A stretch of DNA of 64,000 bases from an uncultured Sulfurovum sp. (GTDB taxonomy: Bacteria > Campylobacterota > Campylobacteria > Campylobacterales > Sulfurovaceae): the NCBI GenBank assembly GCA_902727855.1, contig CACVAS010000147.1:109572-173571 (forward strand). Direction: 5' to 3'. The position numbers and the translations under genes are program-made. Of this stretch, positions 9,851-19,166 are shown one piece after another; the stretch's first letter is position 1; each line of letters starts with the position of its first letter. Below the pieces are notes generated by a model. That model was given only the letters and a program-made list of their open reading frames with translations. It was not told the origin of the DNA and made no database searches.

Positions 9851-11111
9851 CACGTAACCTCCAAGGCATAGGATAAAATTTGTTTCCAAGATACCAAATG
9901 ACCAAAAAGTTGATCCCAAAAGATATTGTAGTAGCCTGAGCTGCTCCTATCGTACCATTTAATTTTATCAAGGTATAACTAATGATGGCGTGCAATACAG
10001 CAGTTATAAGTGTCGCCATAGCAAGATAGTGTGTCTTTTTCACATAAAATAGATACTGTCCTACCATATAATACATCCCTGTAAAAGCATAACCAAATGC
10101 TACCCATCCAATAACAGGAGAAGCATCTTTAAACCTTTCGTCGATGAAAAAACCAAAAAGATAAGGAGACAATAAACTTAAAAGAGCCGCCACACCCAAA
10201 ACTGAAACAAAATAACCATAGGTAAAAAGTACCAATTTTCTTTTTTCTAAAAATGAAGGTTCTTTACTCAACTTTTTAAACAGATATGGACCCCAAACCT
10301 TATTAAATGCTGTCACAACAATGCCCATGATCATACCTATTTGGTAACCTACAGAGTAAATGCCCGTTGCTGCTGTTCCTATCATACTAATAAGAAAAAG
10401 TCGGTCAAGCCCAGTTCTGAGCCAACCCCCAAGTGAGTGCGGAATAAGAGGAATACCAAATTTCAGAGTATCCACCATGATCTCTTTGTCAAACTTCCAT
10501 CTCATATATTTATGCTTCATAATGAAACGTAAACTAAATAAAGAAAACATAACGGCACTGATTACAACAGCGGTAAAACGTCCTTCCCATCCCATTAGCA
10601 AGACCACGATAAGATATACAGTGACTAAAGCTAAGGTAAGAGCTTGCAAGATCTGAAACACACCATAAGCTTTAGGTTTTTCTTCCGCTATCCAAAGTGA
10701 TAGATTGATCGTAGTGATGAACTGAGAGGCCGCAATAAGTAAAGAAACATAAACCCATTCCAGAGGTATATAAAATTTCTGGGTAATCAACGGCTGAAGA
10801 AAAAACAGTACGAACAGTGTAATAAGTGTAGACCCAAAAAGGATCATCAATGCATTGCTTAAAAAGATACCAAATTTCTCTTTTGACTCTTTAAAATAAT
10901 TTACAGAGACTGCACCATGAGTATTGAGACCGGTAAACATCCCTATAAAAGATACCAAAGTGACAAAAGAGGCAATGATCCCAAAATCAGAGGGGGTAAG
11001 ATACCTAGTCAGCACGGGCAACAGTAAGAAGGGTATAGCTTTGTTGATAATATCTGTAGCCATATAGACAAATGTACTTTTAAACATTCTATGGCGAACA
11101 ATCCTTCTCAT
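9840..11111 (-). CDS. Wzx-type polysaccharide flippase (MOP superfamily)
   Basis: 423 residues with about 12 membrane helices. FVYMATDIINKAIPFLLLPVLTRYLTPSDFG at the N-terminus is the characteristic opening of the RfbX/Wzx family. The protein would flip undecaprenyl-linked repeat units across the inner membrane for Wzy. Start overlaps the SGNH-hydrolase stop (ATGA). It is the only flippase in the locus. Confidence 0.9.
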   Translation of the reverse strand: MRRIVRHRMFKSTFVYMATDIINKAIPFLLLPVLTRYLTPSDFGIIASFVTLVSFIGMFTGLNTHGAVSVNYFKESKEKFGIFLSNALMILFGSTLITLFVLFFLQPLITQKFYIPLEWVYVSLLIAASQFITTINLSLWIAEEKPKAYGVFQILQALTLALVTVYLIVVLLMGWEGRFTAVVISAVMFSLFSLRFIMKHKYMRWKFDKEIMVDTLKFGIPLIPHSLGGWLRTGLDRLFLISMIGTAATGIYSVGYQIGMIMGIVVTAFNKVWGPYLFKKLSKEPSFLEKRKLVLFTYGYFVSVLGVAALLSLLSPYLFGFFIDERFKDASPVIGWVAFGYAFTGMYYMVGQYLFYVKKTHYLAMATLITAVLHAIISYTLIKLNGTIGAAQATTISFGINFLVIWYLGNKFYPMPWRLRDVD

Positions 11112-11773
11112 CTACAAAGCTCCTCAAGTTTTTCAGCAACTACTTTACTTCCCGTTACATTGATATGAATACCATCATCAAGCAACATACTTTCATCTAA
11201 AATATTATACACATCCAAAAGTTCTACATCATGTTTTAGTTTAAGTTGAGAGAGTACTTCATTGTACTGCACAATATTTTTTTCAAAATCATAAGATCTC
11301 CGTTTATTGACTTGAGATGTATCTGCAATGTTCACAATAATCACTCGTTTTGCACTCCTTTTTGCGGAGAGTAACAACTTATCCATATTTTGCTCAAAAT
11401 CATCTAACTTGACGTAAACTTTAGGAAATATTTTTGTGAAAAAAACCCTTCTTTTAGACATAAAGGAAATGATATACTTATTCACTTTTTTTAAATATCG
11501 CAATCCTTTTTGTTCTGCTCTACTAAACAACCTAGGAGCGCAATCGACAACACCTAAATGAATGACAAGAATATCTGCTTTCATATATTCAATATCATCT
11601 TGTATATTCAAAAATTCTGATTGAAATGCACTATCATTCGCCCTTCTATGCTTTGCAAAGACTTCAGATTCAGTTAATTTTGTCTGTAAAATATACGGAT
11701 AAGTCTCTTCAAGCCTTACCTCCGGTCTAGGCATTCCCAAAGAGTCGCCAAGTATTACAATACGTTTTTTCAT
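11108..11773 (-). CDS. SGNH/GDSL-family hydrolase
   Basis: 221 residues from the ATG at 11773. Block I is IVILGDSLGMPRPE with the nucleophile Ser near residue 11. A block III-like VIHLGVVDCAPR lies near residue 80 (the usual block III Asn is not obvious). Block V DGIHINVTGSKVVAEKL gives the catalytic Asp and His near the C-terminus. No signal peptide, so cytoplasmic. In polysaccharide loci such proteins act as O-acetyl esterases or, less often, acyltransferases; here it could balance the several LbH acyltransferases. Substrate unknown. Confidence 0.78.
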   Translation of the reverse strand: MKKRIVILGDSLGMPRPEVRLEETYPYILQTKLTESEVFAKHRRANDSAFQSEFLNIQDDIEYMKADILVIHLGVVDCAPRLFSRAEQKGLRYLKKVNKYIISFMSKRRVFFTKIFPKVYVKLDDFEQNMDKLLLSAKRSAKRVIIVNIADTSQVNKRRSYDFEKNIVQYNEVLSQLKLKHDVELLDVYNILDESMLLDDGIHINVTGSKVVAEKLEELCR

Positions 11774-11788
11774 CAATTCAACAATACC

Positions 11789-12739
11789 TTAGTTACTATA
11801 ACCAGCCATCTTGGCATAATTGCTATACATTTTAAGCTGATCTTCTATCGCACAAAAGTTATCAGTATTCTCTTCAAGGAAATTCTTGGTCTGAAGATAA
11901 AGTCCTGGCTTATAGCTGTCATCAAGTGCATAATCTATCTCTTCAACAAAATCCTGGGCTATAGCACCTCTTTTTTGAATTTGAAGCTTCTCCATTGGTC
12001 TCAAGATCAACTTATGTTCTTTTGTTAACATTTCTACACTCCAACGTCCTGCTGACTCCCAATTGGCATGATATGAAAAAAGTGCATTTTTATCACTCTT
12101 CCCCGCTCCTGAAAATACTGAGGAAGTGGGGTGCCATTCTAAGTTTCCATTTGTAAAACTACAAATCTCTTTTGGATTCCCTCCCAAGAAAAATGCAAGG
12201 TCTACAACATGTGTTGAATTGCCAAGAAACCACTTCTCTTTGACCCCTTCTGCTTTTTTCAATGGAGCAATGACATGACCCCACTCTGTAAATTCGAAAT
12301 TAAATGAAGTCACTCCGCCATCTTCCTTGATGATCTTCTTGGCATGAAGCACTGAAGCATAAAATCTCCGATTATAAGCCACAAAGACATTCGCATCATT
12401 TTCACGTGTTGCTTGAACTAGATCTTCAAACTCCTCCCTATGTAACCCCGCAGGCTTCTCCACTAAAATATTTTTCACACCATAATTTAAAAGCTCTTTT
12501 GTAGTTTGATAGAGTTTCTCTACACCAACAGAGACAATGGCATGAGAACAAACTTCAGGTTTGTTATCTAAGAATTCATCTAACCCACCAATGACAACTT
12601 TACACCCTGTTGCCTTTTCACACTCTTGTGCAGTCTCCTCTCCTCTTCCAATCACAATAAAATTAGTTTTTAACGCTTCGATTACTTTAATATAGTCTTG
12701 TGCCATCGGACCTGCACCAATCAACCAAATTTTTTTCAT
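11789..12739 (-). CDS. Gfo/Idh/MocA-family oxidoreductase
   Basis: About 316 residues. The ATG at 12739 is preferred over one at 12757 because AAGGG lies 6 bases before it and the protein then starts directly with the Rossmann motif IWLIGAGPMAQDY. VEKPAG near residue 95 and YNRRFY near 120 are the EKP-type and active-site regions of Gfo/Idh/MocA enzymes. It probably oxidises or reduces a nucleotide-linked or free sugar with NAD(P). A second, unrelated-sequence family member lies immediately upstream. The pair beside ptmE and legF recalls C. jejuni PtmF-type oxidoreductases, but the match is not established. Confidence 0.75.
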   Translation of the reverse strand: MKKIWLIGAGPMAQDYIKVIEALKTNFIVIGRGEETAQECEKATGCKVVIGGLDEFLDNKPEVCSHAIVSVGVEKLYQTTKELLNYGVKNILVEKPAGLHREEFEDLVQATRENDANVFVAYNRRFYASVLHAKKIIKEDGGVTSFNFEFTEWGHVIAPLKKAEGVKEKWFLGNSTHVVDLAFFLGGNPKEICSFTNGNLEWHPTSSVFSGAGKSDKNALFSYHANWESAGRWSVEMLTKEHKLILRPMEKLQIQKRGAIAQDFVEEIDYALDDSYKPGLYLQTKNFLEENTDNFCAIEDQLKMYSNYAKMAGYSN

Positions 12740-12753
12740 TTTTTCCCTTTTAA

Positions 12754-13728
12754 TCATGTTATAGGACAGAGTGTGAGTACCTGACCATCTACGCTTTCCA
12801 TATGTGCGAGCAATGCTTGAATAAATGGTATATGTAACTTCATCGCCTCATCATAAGTTGGTAAATCACAACTCGCTGTAGTGATAATCTGTTCAATCAA
12901 TATATTTGTCAATTCACTTTGAAAATAAACGATCTTTTGTTGAGACTCTTCCCACTTCCAATCATTACTTTTACGTGCTATCCTAGCATATCCATTTGCC
13001 TCATCTATGAAGGCAGTCAAAGTATCTGTCGTTACGGTAAGACTCACAGGCGCGTACTCTTTATCAGAGTAAAGTGTAAAGATATGATTTCCTATCCTTC
13101 CTTTAAGCAGTCCATTGAATTCTACATAGTTTGAACGTTTTGCCTCATAAATATGAGAGTGCAGAAAATCGTTATCAATTTTTAATGCTGTATCATCAGA
13201 GAAAAAGGCGAGATGGTCGATAAAGTGTAAACCATTACAGCCCAATCCCCATGCTCCTCCTTGCACCATATAACTGATCTGTTCACAATTCTTAATCTCA
13301 TTTTTTAATGATTGATAAAATGGGAACATTCTACGAGGATGATTAACCCAACATTTTGCACCTGTTTCTTCAAGGAGTGTTTCAACTTCCATATACTCTT
13401 TCACTGTCTGAAAAAGTACTTTTTCAAGAATTAAATTTTTTATCTGTTTTTTTAAAAATAATTCTTTGATGATTTTTGATCGTACGTCTGCATTAGTCGC
13501 AATGATCACAACATCCAGTGCATCGGAAAGTTCATCAATCGACTCAAAGAAGTTTATACTACTTATCTTTTGATTACTCTCTATCTCTTCATAGCGCTGT
13601 TTTGCTACATCTCTTGATTTATCAAAAGGCTCTACTACTTCTATAGAAATTTCTACATTACTCTTTGCCAATCCTTGTAAGTGACGGCTTCCAAGTTGTC
13701 CTGCTCCAATTAATGCTATTTTATTCAT
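12754..13728 (-). CDS. Gfo/Idh/MocA-family oxidoreductase, possibly PtmF-like
   Basis: About 324 residues from the ATG at 13728, chosen because GGAG sits 6 bases before it. It starts with the NAD-binding motif IALIGAGQLGSRHLQGL, followed by VVIIATNADVRSKI, a degenerate EKP region (LILEKVLFQTVKEY), WVNHPRRMFP in place of the usual active-site YNRR, and GLGCNGLHFIDHLAFF. Position directly after the CMP-nonulosonate synthetase gene suggests a role in making the amino-sugar precursor. C. jejuni PtmF is a plausible analogue; I cannot confirm orthology. Confidence 0.72.
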   Translation of the reverse strand: MNKIALIGAGQLGSRHLQGLAKSNVEISIEVVEPFDKSRDVAKQRYEEIESNQKISSINFFESIDELSDALDVVIIATNADVRSKIIKELFLKKQIKNLILEKVLFQTVKEYMEVETLLEETGAKCWVNHPRRMFPFYQSLKNEIKNCEQISYMVQGGAWGLGCNGLHFIDHLAFFSDDTALKIDNDFLHSHIYEAKRSNYVEFNGLLKGRIGNHIFTLYSDKEYAPVSLTVTTDTLTAFIDEANGYARIARKSNDWKWEESQQKIVYFQSELTNILIEQIITTASCDLPTYDEAMKLHIPFIQALLAHMESVDGQVLTLCPIT

Positions 13729-14416
13729 TATTTTCTCCATTTATTAATATTTCTGCAAATTTAAAATCTATTTTCTCATCAATATCAACAGAACTTTCTC
13801 TATCCATACAATATGCAAAAATATCATCATGTAGAAAAAAGCTTTTTTCATCTAACAACCTATTCGTATCACAAATATATATTGCACCATTAAGTCTATA
13901 AAACTTTTCTAGATCTTGACTTCTTTTATCTCTTATTTTATCTCGAATGAAGTCATTCATATTTCCATCTTTTGGAAGTGTATTGCTCCAAAGTGGACTA
14001 TGATCCATCTCACAAACAGAGACTACTGCATCAGCCTTTTTTCTTTCTAGCAGTTCTATTGCCGTATCAATGTGTTCTGCTGTTCTAAGAGGGCTTGTTG
14101 GTTGTAAAAGAACAACATAATCATATCTATCCATATTTTCTATGGTATGTTTAATGGCATCAAAAGAAGTTGCAGTATCGCTTGCCAATGCATCTGGACG
14201 TTTTATCGTTTCACTACCAAAATCATCGGCAATATCTAAAATCTCATCATGATCACTTGTCACTATAACTTTATCAATATATTTACTTTGAAGTCCAGCT
14301 TCTATACTCCATCCAATAAGTGGCTTTCCTGCCAAATCCAAAATATTTTTACGAGGAAGTCGCTTACTCCCTCCACGCGCAGGAATAATAGCTAAAAAAG
14401 TTTTTTCGTTTAACAT
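13721..14416 (-). CDS. legF: CMP-nonulosonate (legionaminate-type) cytidylyltransferase
   Basis: 231 residues of the NeuA/PseF/LegF family. The nucleotide-binding IIPARGGSKRLPRKNI sits at the N-terminus, with GKPLIGWSIEA, VVLLQPTSPLRTAEHI and the late SVDIDEKIDF Mg-binding region. It activates a nonulosonic acid with CTP. The leg assignment rests on context: legB, legC, legG, legI and ptmE homologues in one operon. Sialic (neuA) or other isomers remain possible. The final codons overlap the next gene start. Confidence 0.82.
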   Translation of the reverse strand: MLNEKTFLAIIPARGGSKRLPRKNILDLAGKPLIGWSIEAGLQSKYIDKVIVTSDHDEILDIADDFGSETIKRPDALASDTATSFDAIKHTIENMDRYDYVVLLQPTSPLRTAEHIDTAIELLERKKADAVVSVCEMDHSPLWSNTLPKDGNMNDFIRDKIRDKRSQDLEKFYRLNGAIYICDTNRLLDEKSFFLHDDIFAYCMDRESSVDIDEKIDFKFAEILINGENNE

Positions 14417-15462
14417 TATTTAAATATCCCATGGTACTCCGCATTAGCCTTATGAAAATCACTCATTTGACCTATATCCAACCAATATTCTTTAATAGGA
14501 AAAGAGATGGCTTTTTTCTCACCTTCAATAAGTTTTTCAAAAAGAGTTGGCATATCATAGTATTCATCTGGAATTACGTCTAACACATCTGGAGATAAGA
14601 CATACACACCTCCACTCACAAAGAAATTCTGCACTGGTTTTTCATCTATGCTTAAAATATTCTGCTCTTCTACATTCACTACCCCATAAGGTACTTGAAA
14701 ATCATACTCACGAACACCCATAGTAGCTACAGATTTATTTGACAAATGATGCTCCAACATATGCTGAAAATTTATATTGGTAAGCAGATCTCCATTCATA
14801 ACAAAAAATGGCTCACTTAATTTCTCTCTCATAAGACTTAACGCACCTGCTGTACCCATGCGTTTATTCTCATGCACATACTCAATGTGTACGCCAAAAT
14901 TAGAGCCATCACCAAAATAATCTTCTATCATTTTTGCTTTATAACTTACACTTAAGACAATATCTGTAAACCCATATTTTGAAAAACCATTAATAATAGT
15001 TTCTAAAATCGGCTTGTCACCAACCTGCAACAAAGGCTTTGGTGTCTCATCCGTCAGAGGACGTAACCTACTTCCCAATCCACCTGCCATCAATACAACT
15101 TTATTTGAAAAACTTACTGGCTTTAGAATGTCATCAATTTCTTCAATACCCACAAGTATACCATTCTCATCTACAATAGGAATGCAATACAGTTTTTTAG
15201 CTACTGCAATTTTTAAGATTTCTTCTTTACTATCATTTATACCACACACTGTCGGGTTTTGAAAAATTATAGACTCAATACTGTCATCAAGAGATAGGCC
15301 ATTCAGAAGCCCTCTTCTTATATCACCATCACTGAGGCTTCCCAGTAAATAGTCCTCATTATTTAAAACTAGAGCAATCTTCATAGCTCCAGAATCGATA
15401 ACCTGAAGGGCTTCTTTGATTGTCGAAGTAGGTGAAAGCTTGATTTTATCAATTGTTTTCAT
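14416..15462 (-). CDS. ptmE: CBS-domain sugar-1-phosphate nucleotidyltransferase (PtmE-like)
   Basis: 348 residues. A pair of CBS repeats spans about 8-115 (STIKEALQVID, GSLSDGDIRRGLLNG). A nucleotidyltransferase domain follows from about 122: VVLMAGGLGSRLRPLTDETPKP, VMNGDLLTNI and EYWLDIGQ. C. jejuni PtmE with this same fusion makes the GDP-glucosamine-type precursor for legionaminic acid. Here too it is next to the CMP transferase gene. The CBS pair may sense a nucleotide. One-base overlap with the next gene. Confidence 0.8.
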   Translation of the reverse strand: MKTIDKIKLSPTSTIKEALQVIDSGAMKIALVLNNEDYLLGSLSDGDIRRGLLNGLSLDDSIESIIFQNPTVCGINDSKEEILKIAVAKKLYCIPIVDENGILVGIEEIDDILKPVSFSNKVVLMAGGLGSRLRPLTDETPKPLLQVGDKPILETIINGFSKYGFTDIVLSVSYKAKMIEDYFGDGSNFGVHIEYVHENKRMGTAGALSLMREKLSEPFFVMNGDLLTNINFQHMLEHHLSNKSVATMGVREYDFQVPYGVVNVEEQNILSIDEKPVQNFFVSGGVYVLSPDVLDVIPDEYYDMPTLFEKLIEGEKKAISFPIKEYWLDIGQMSDFHKANAEYHGIFK

Positions 15463-16127
15463 ATAATCTCTTTTAATAACATAAAGCTTTCTGCATATTC
15501 ACACCCAGCTGTAGCCCCACGTAGGGTTGCCAAAGCCTCTATGTTTCTTACGCTTCGAGGAAATGGATGTTTCCCTATTTCACTTTCAAAAACATTTACT
15601 ATCTCTATTTTTTTATGCATAAACTTACTAATATCAACAAAAACATTGGGTATGAAGCTATCTTCTTTTGTGCTTGGTGCGAATTCTGTTTCACTTAATG
15701 TTTCTATCATATATATTTTTTTTACAAATGGGTATCTAAAAGACTTAGTACAACTATATGCTGCATCAAAAATATGCCTATGATCACTGTGCACATCACT
15801 TTTAAATGGTAAATAAATAATATTTGGTTTTACCTCATTAATAACTTTAGATATCTTTCCTATTAATTCGCTCATACTATATTCATCCACTTTCATCGTC
15901 GACAATTTAAGCCTATGAAGTGAATCGAAACCATAAAGCTTTTCAACTTTTCTGATCTCCCCTTCTCTTTTTTCAATTGACTCTTTTCTGAAACCATCAG
16001 ATTCTTTGATATCGGTCGCTATGACCCAATGGATTTCATCACCATTGGCTTTGTGTTTGAACAGTGTGCCACCACACCCTAGCGTCTCATCATCTGGATG
16101 AACTGCAATCATTAAAATCTTATTCAT
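15459..16127 (-). CDS. PIG-L/LmbE-family sugar N-deacetylase
   Basis: 222 residues. The zinc-binding AHPDDETLGCGGTL motif is at residues 8-21 and the second ligand motif VHSDHRHIFDAA near 121. The family removes N-acetyl groups from GlcNAc-type sugars, free, lipid-linked or nucleotide-linked. It sits between an N-formyltransferase gene and ptmE with 4-base overlaps on both sides. A deacetylate-then-formylate exchange, or deacetylation to the GlcN needed for a GDP-GlcN route, are both reasonable; neither is proven. Confidence 0.83.
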   Translation of the reverse strand: MNKILMIAVHPDDETLGCGGTLFKHKANGDEIHWVIATDIKESDGFRKESIEKREGEIRKVEKLYGFDSLHRLKLSTMKVDEYSMSELIGKISKVINEVKPNIIYLPFKSDVHSDHRHIFDAAYSCTKSFRYPFVKKIYMIETLSETEFAPSTKEDSFIPNVFVDISKFMHKKIEIVNVFESEIGKHPFPRSVRNIEALATLRGATAGCEYAESFMLLKEII

Positions 16128-17011
16128 AAATACTCACCAACCTTTGGCAACACCTTAAAGTCATGTTCCAAAATTTTTATGGCATTAGTATAGCATTTTA
16201 CCACTATAGTGGAGATATCAGACTCTAGTACTTTTCCTGGTTCTAAATTTACTTGAGCGCAGACTACCTCTTCAACTTTCCATACACTAATATTTTCATC
16301 ACCATATTCAATATGTGCTCCGACATAGGGTTTGCTCAATCCTCTAACTAAGTTATAAATAGCATCACTGCTCATCCGAAAATCAATGAGACCATCACGC
16401 ATACCTCGTTTACGCCATACATTTGACTGAGTATGATCTTGTGGTATTCTCTGATAGGTACTTTTTTGCAGTTTTGGTACAAAGTCTTCTATTTGTTTCA
16501 AGGCAATAGCTATCACTTTTTCGTACACACTACTCGCATCATCTTCATAAAGAATCTCAAAATCCATTTGAGATAAGATATCACCATCATCCGCACCTTC
16601 TCTCATAAAGAAAAAAGTAGAGGCACTTTCTCTTAAGCCTAGAACTAATGCCCAAATCAAGGGGTGCCGTCCTCTATTCTGTGGTAATTTTGCTGGATGA
16701 TAGCCAATTATTCCCATAGAAGGCATTTTTAAGAGTTCTTTTTTGATGAGTGAAGACCAGCCAAAACAAAAGATGATATCTGGATTTACAGCTCTGATCC
16801 ATGCGATATTTTCTTTTGAATTAATATCATCAATATATTTGAAAGGGATTTCATTGCGTTTACAGAGTGGTACTAAATCTGCAAAGTCGCTATTGAAAGA
16901 GGAAACTTCTTTGGTGCATACCCCTACTATATCAGATTTTATATCTATTAATTTTTCTAAAGCTTGTAGTGAAAATTCAACGGTACCTATGAATAAAATC
17001 CTCATTATCAT
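16124..17011 (-). CDS. formyltransferase-family protein (sugar N-formyltransferase candidate)
   Basis: 295 residues with the Fmt/ArnA-type formyltransferase core. The active-site region reads GIIGYHPAKLPQNRGRHP near residue 98, and EGADDGDILSQ near 139 supplies the conserved Asp. The catalytic Asn that normally lies two before the His is a Gly here. It is not the housekeeping tRNA formyltransferase: the tail differs and the gene sits in a sugar operon. Family enzymes use N10-formyl-tetrahydrofolate to formylate amino sugars. It may put N-formyl on the nonulosonate, as known for a pseudaminic acid of Pseudomonas pilin. ATG follows GAGG by 4 bases. Confidence 0.75.
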   Translation of the reverse strand: MIMRILFIGTVEFSLQALEKLIDIKSDIVGVCTKEVSSFNSDFADLVPLCKRNEIPFKYIDDINSKENIAWIRAVNPDIIFCFGWSSLIKKELLKMPSMGIIGYHPAKLPQNRGRHPLIWALVLGLRESASTFFFMREGADDGDILSQMDFEILYEDDASSVYEKVIAIALKQIEDFVPKLQKSTYQRIPQDHTQSNVWRKRGMRDGLIDFRMSSDAIYNLVRGLSKPYVGAHIEYGDENISVWKVEEVVCAQVNLEPGKVLESDISTIVVKCYTNAIKILEHDFKVLPKVGEYL

Positions 17012-18171
17012 TTTACCTCTAAATTATAAAATGATTTTTTTACAATCCCATCAAGGTTTATAGCTTTAATAATATCCTTTATTTTTTTGCTTGCTCCGCC
17101 ATCTCCATAAGGATTTTTAACCTTTGATAGCAATGGCTGAAACTCATCCGAATAAAGTCTGTCAAATGCTTTTTGTATAGATTTTGTATCCGAACCACAA
17201 TTAATGACACTGTCCGCCATCATGCGACCTTTTTGTCTATCCCCGATATTGATCGTACCGATCCTGAAAGTAGGTGCTTCTGCTAATCCACTGGAACTAT
17301 TTCCCACCATAGCATCTACATATTGTAAAGCACTTAAGTATCGTAATTGCCCCAATGATGTAAACGCAACGGATTTATCATTATTAGTTTTCACATATTC
17401 ATCTATCATACTATTAATCACTCTACCATCAGTATCACTATTGGCTTTTGTAAAGATGATTGTCGTATCTTCTAATGTATCTATCACATTCAGCAAGACT
17501 TGAAACTGCTGCGATGCTGTTGATTGTTCTAATGTTACAGGATGAAAAGTGACCAAAATATTCTTTTTGTTCAGCTTGAAATCTATAGAGTCTTCAAATG
17601 CCTTTTTAGATAATAATTTTAATTTTTTGATATTGTCAATCCCTAATCCACCAACATTCCACACTCTATCTGGTTGTTCTCCTAGTTGGATAACTCTCTT
17701 TTGGTACTCACTGTTGGCAGTAAAATGCAAATGACTCATTTTGGTAATACTATGTCTTATTGATTCATCGATCAACCCTTCTGTTGCTTCTCCACCATGG
17801 AGATGAGCAATGGGAATACGGGCTATCATAGCGGAACTAACGGCTGAAAAAATCTCATATCTATCGCCTAAAACCACTAAAATATCAGGGCTTAGTTCAT
17901 CATATGCTTCTGCAAAAGATATTTGAGCGAGTCCCATTGATTTTGAGATACCTATAGCAGTATCAGAAGACAGTAACATCTCTATTTTTTTATCAATCCG
18001 AAATTCTTTTTCTATCTCTTTGTACGTCAATCCGAACTCAGGACTAAGATGCATACCCGTAGCAATGATCTGGAGTTCTAAGTTCTTATCAGATTCAATT
18101 TCTTTCATGAGCCAGTATAAAAGTCCATATTCTGCACGCGTTCCCGTTACTATACATATCGTCCGTTTCAT
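17008..18171 (-). CDS. legG: hydrolysing nucleotide-GlcNAc 2-epimerase (NeuC/LegG)
   Basis: 387 residues. VTGTRAEYGLLYWLMKEI at the N-terminus is the NeuC/LegG hallmark, followed by VLGDRYEIFSA, HLHGGEATEGLIDESIRH (catalytic region) and VGNSSSGLAEAP. It converts a nucleotide-linked (2,4-diacetamido) hexose into a free mannose-configured sugar, the substrate of the next enzyme. Hydrolysing 2-epimerases belong to legionaminic and sialic routes, not the pseudaminic route, which argues against a pse cluster. ATGA overlap with legI. Confidence 0.87.
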   Translation of the reverse strand: MKRTICIVTGTRAEYGLLYWLMKEIESDKNLELQIIATGMHLSPEFGLTYKEIEKEFRIDKKIEMLLSSDTAIGISKSMGLAQISFAEAYDELSPDILVVLGDRYEIFSAVSSAMIARIPIAHLHGGEATEGLIDESIRHSITKMSHLHFTANSEYQKRVIQLGEQPDRVWNVGGLGIDNIKKLKLLSKKAFEDSIDFKLNKKNILVTFHPVTLEQSTASQQFQVLLNVIDTLEDTTIIFTKANSDTDGRVINSMIDEYVKTNNDKSVAFTSLGQLRYLSALQYVDAMVGNSSSGLAEAPTFRIGTINIGDRQKGRMMADSVINCGSDTKSIQKAFDRLYSDEFQPLLSKVKNPYGDGGASKKIKDIIKAINLDGIVKKSFYNLEVK

Positions 18172-19166
18172 ATCAACTCATCAGCTTCATAATTTTTAAG
18201 TGCAACTGTCCCAACAATCTCATCCCATCGCATAGGACTTATCCCCTTACCAGGCCTTTTGACTGTAATATTATCTTCAGTTAAGATGTCACCTTGTTTT
18301 ATATCACAAGAAGCAACAATAGACTTTCTTATTATTTCCACATTGGGTATTTCGCTTTTACTCGGTTTTTTAATGCTTAAACCAAGAGCTAATTCTATAT
18401 TTCGTATGGCATTGACCATAGCTATAAGCTCATCCGGTTCTAAAGATGCCTTATGGTCTGGACCTTCCATAGTCTTATCCAAAGTAAAATGTTTTTCTAT
18501 GACAGTAGCCCCCATCGCCACTGCAGCCACATCAACTTCGATGCCTAATGTATGATCAGAATAACCATAAGCAATGTTAAATGCAGTACCAATTGTTTGC
18601 ATTGCTTTAAGGTTAACATCTTCCATCGTTGTTGGGTACATTGTATTGGCATGTAACACAGTAATCAGATCTCTGTCTGTGCCTGCTGTAGTTAATACAT
18701 CTAATGCATCTTCTATCTCACCAAGATCTGCCATTCCTGTGGAAAGAATAACTTCTTTATTTAAAGAGCCAATATGGCGAAGATAAGGAAGGTTAGTGAT
18801 CTCGCCACTAGGTATTTTAAAGATCTTTAGCCCTAGTTCATTTAACATATCAATACTTTCATGATCAAAAGGAGTAGAAAGGAACATAATGCCTTTTTCT
18901 TCACAATAAGCCATGAGTTCTTTATGCGTATTTACGTCCAATTCTAGTTTTTTAATCATATCGAACTGAGATTCTTTGTTATCTGTAGTCTCTTTTTGGT
19001 AGGCTGCTTTTTGTGCACTTTTACTGACTAGATTCTCTGCTTTAAAAGTTTGGAACTTTACAGCATCTGCACCAGATTCAACCGCTACATTAATCAGCTT
19101 TTTAGCTAATTCTATTGAACCGTTATGATTGACACCAGCCTCCGCTATGATAAAAACATATTTCAT
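18168..19166 (-). CDS. legI: nonulosonate synthase (NeuB/LegI)
   Basis: 332 residues. A TIM-barrel NeuB domain (EAGVNHNGS, AVKFQTFKAENLVSK, FLSTPFDHES, KIPSGEITNLPYLRH, YSDHTLGI, EKHFTLDK) spans about 5-250, and a C-terminal SAF/antifreeze-like domain from about 275 (RKSIVASCDIKQGDILTEDN). The enzyme condenses phosphoenolpyruvate with the six-carbon sugar from LegG to make the nine-carbon acid. Overlaps both neighbours by 4 bases. Substrate class inferred from the operon. Confidence 0.9.
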   Translation of the reverse strand: MKYVFIIAEAGVNHNGSIELAKKLINVAVESGADAVKFQTFKAENLVSKSAQKAAYQKETTDNKESQFDMIKKLELDVNTHKELMAYCEEKGIMFLSTPFDHESIDMLNELGLKIFKIPSGEITNLPYLRHIGSLNKEVILSTGMADLGEIEDALDVLTTAGTDRDLITVLHANTMYPTTMEDVNLKAMQTIGTAFNIAYGYSDHTLGIEVDVAAVAMGATVIEKHFTLDKTMEGPDHKASLEPDELIAMVNAIRNIELALGLSIKKPSKSEIPNVEIIRKSIVASCDIKQGDILTEDNITVKRPGKGISPMRWDEIVGTVALKNYEADELI

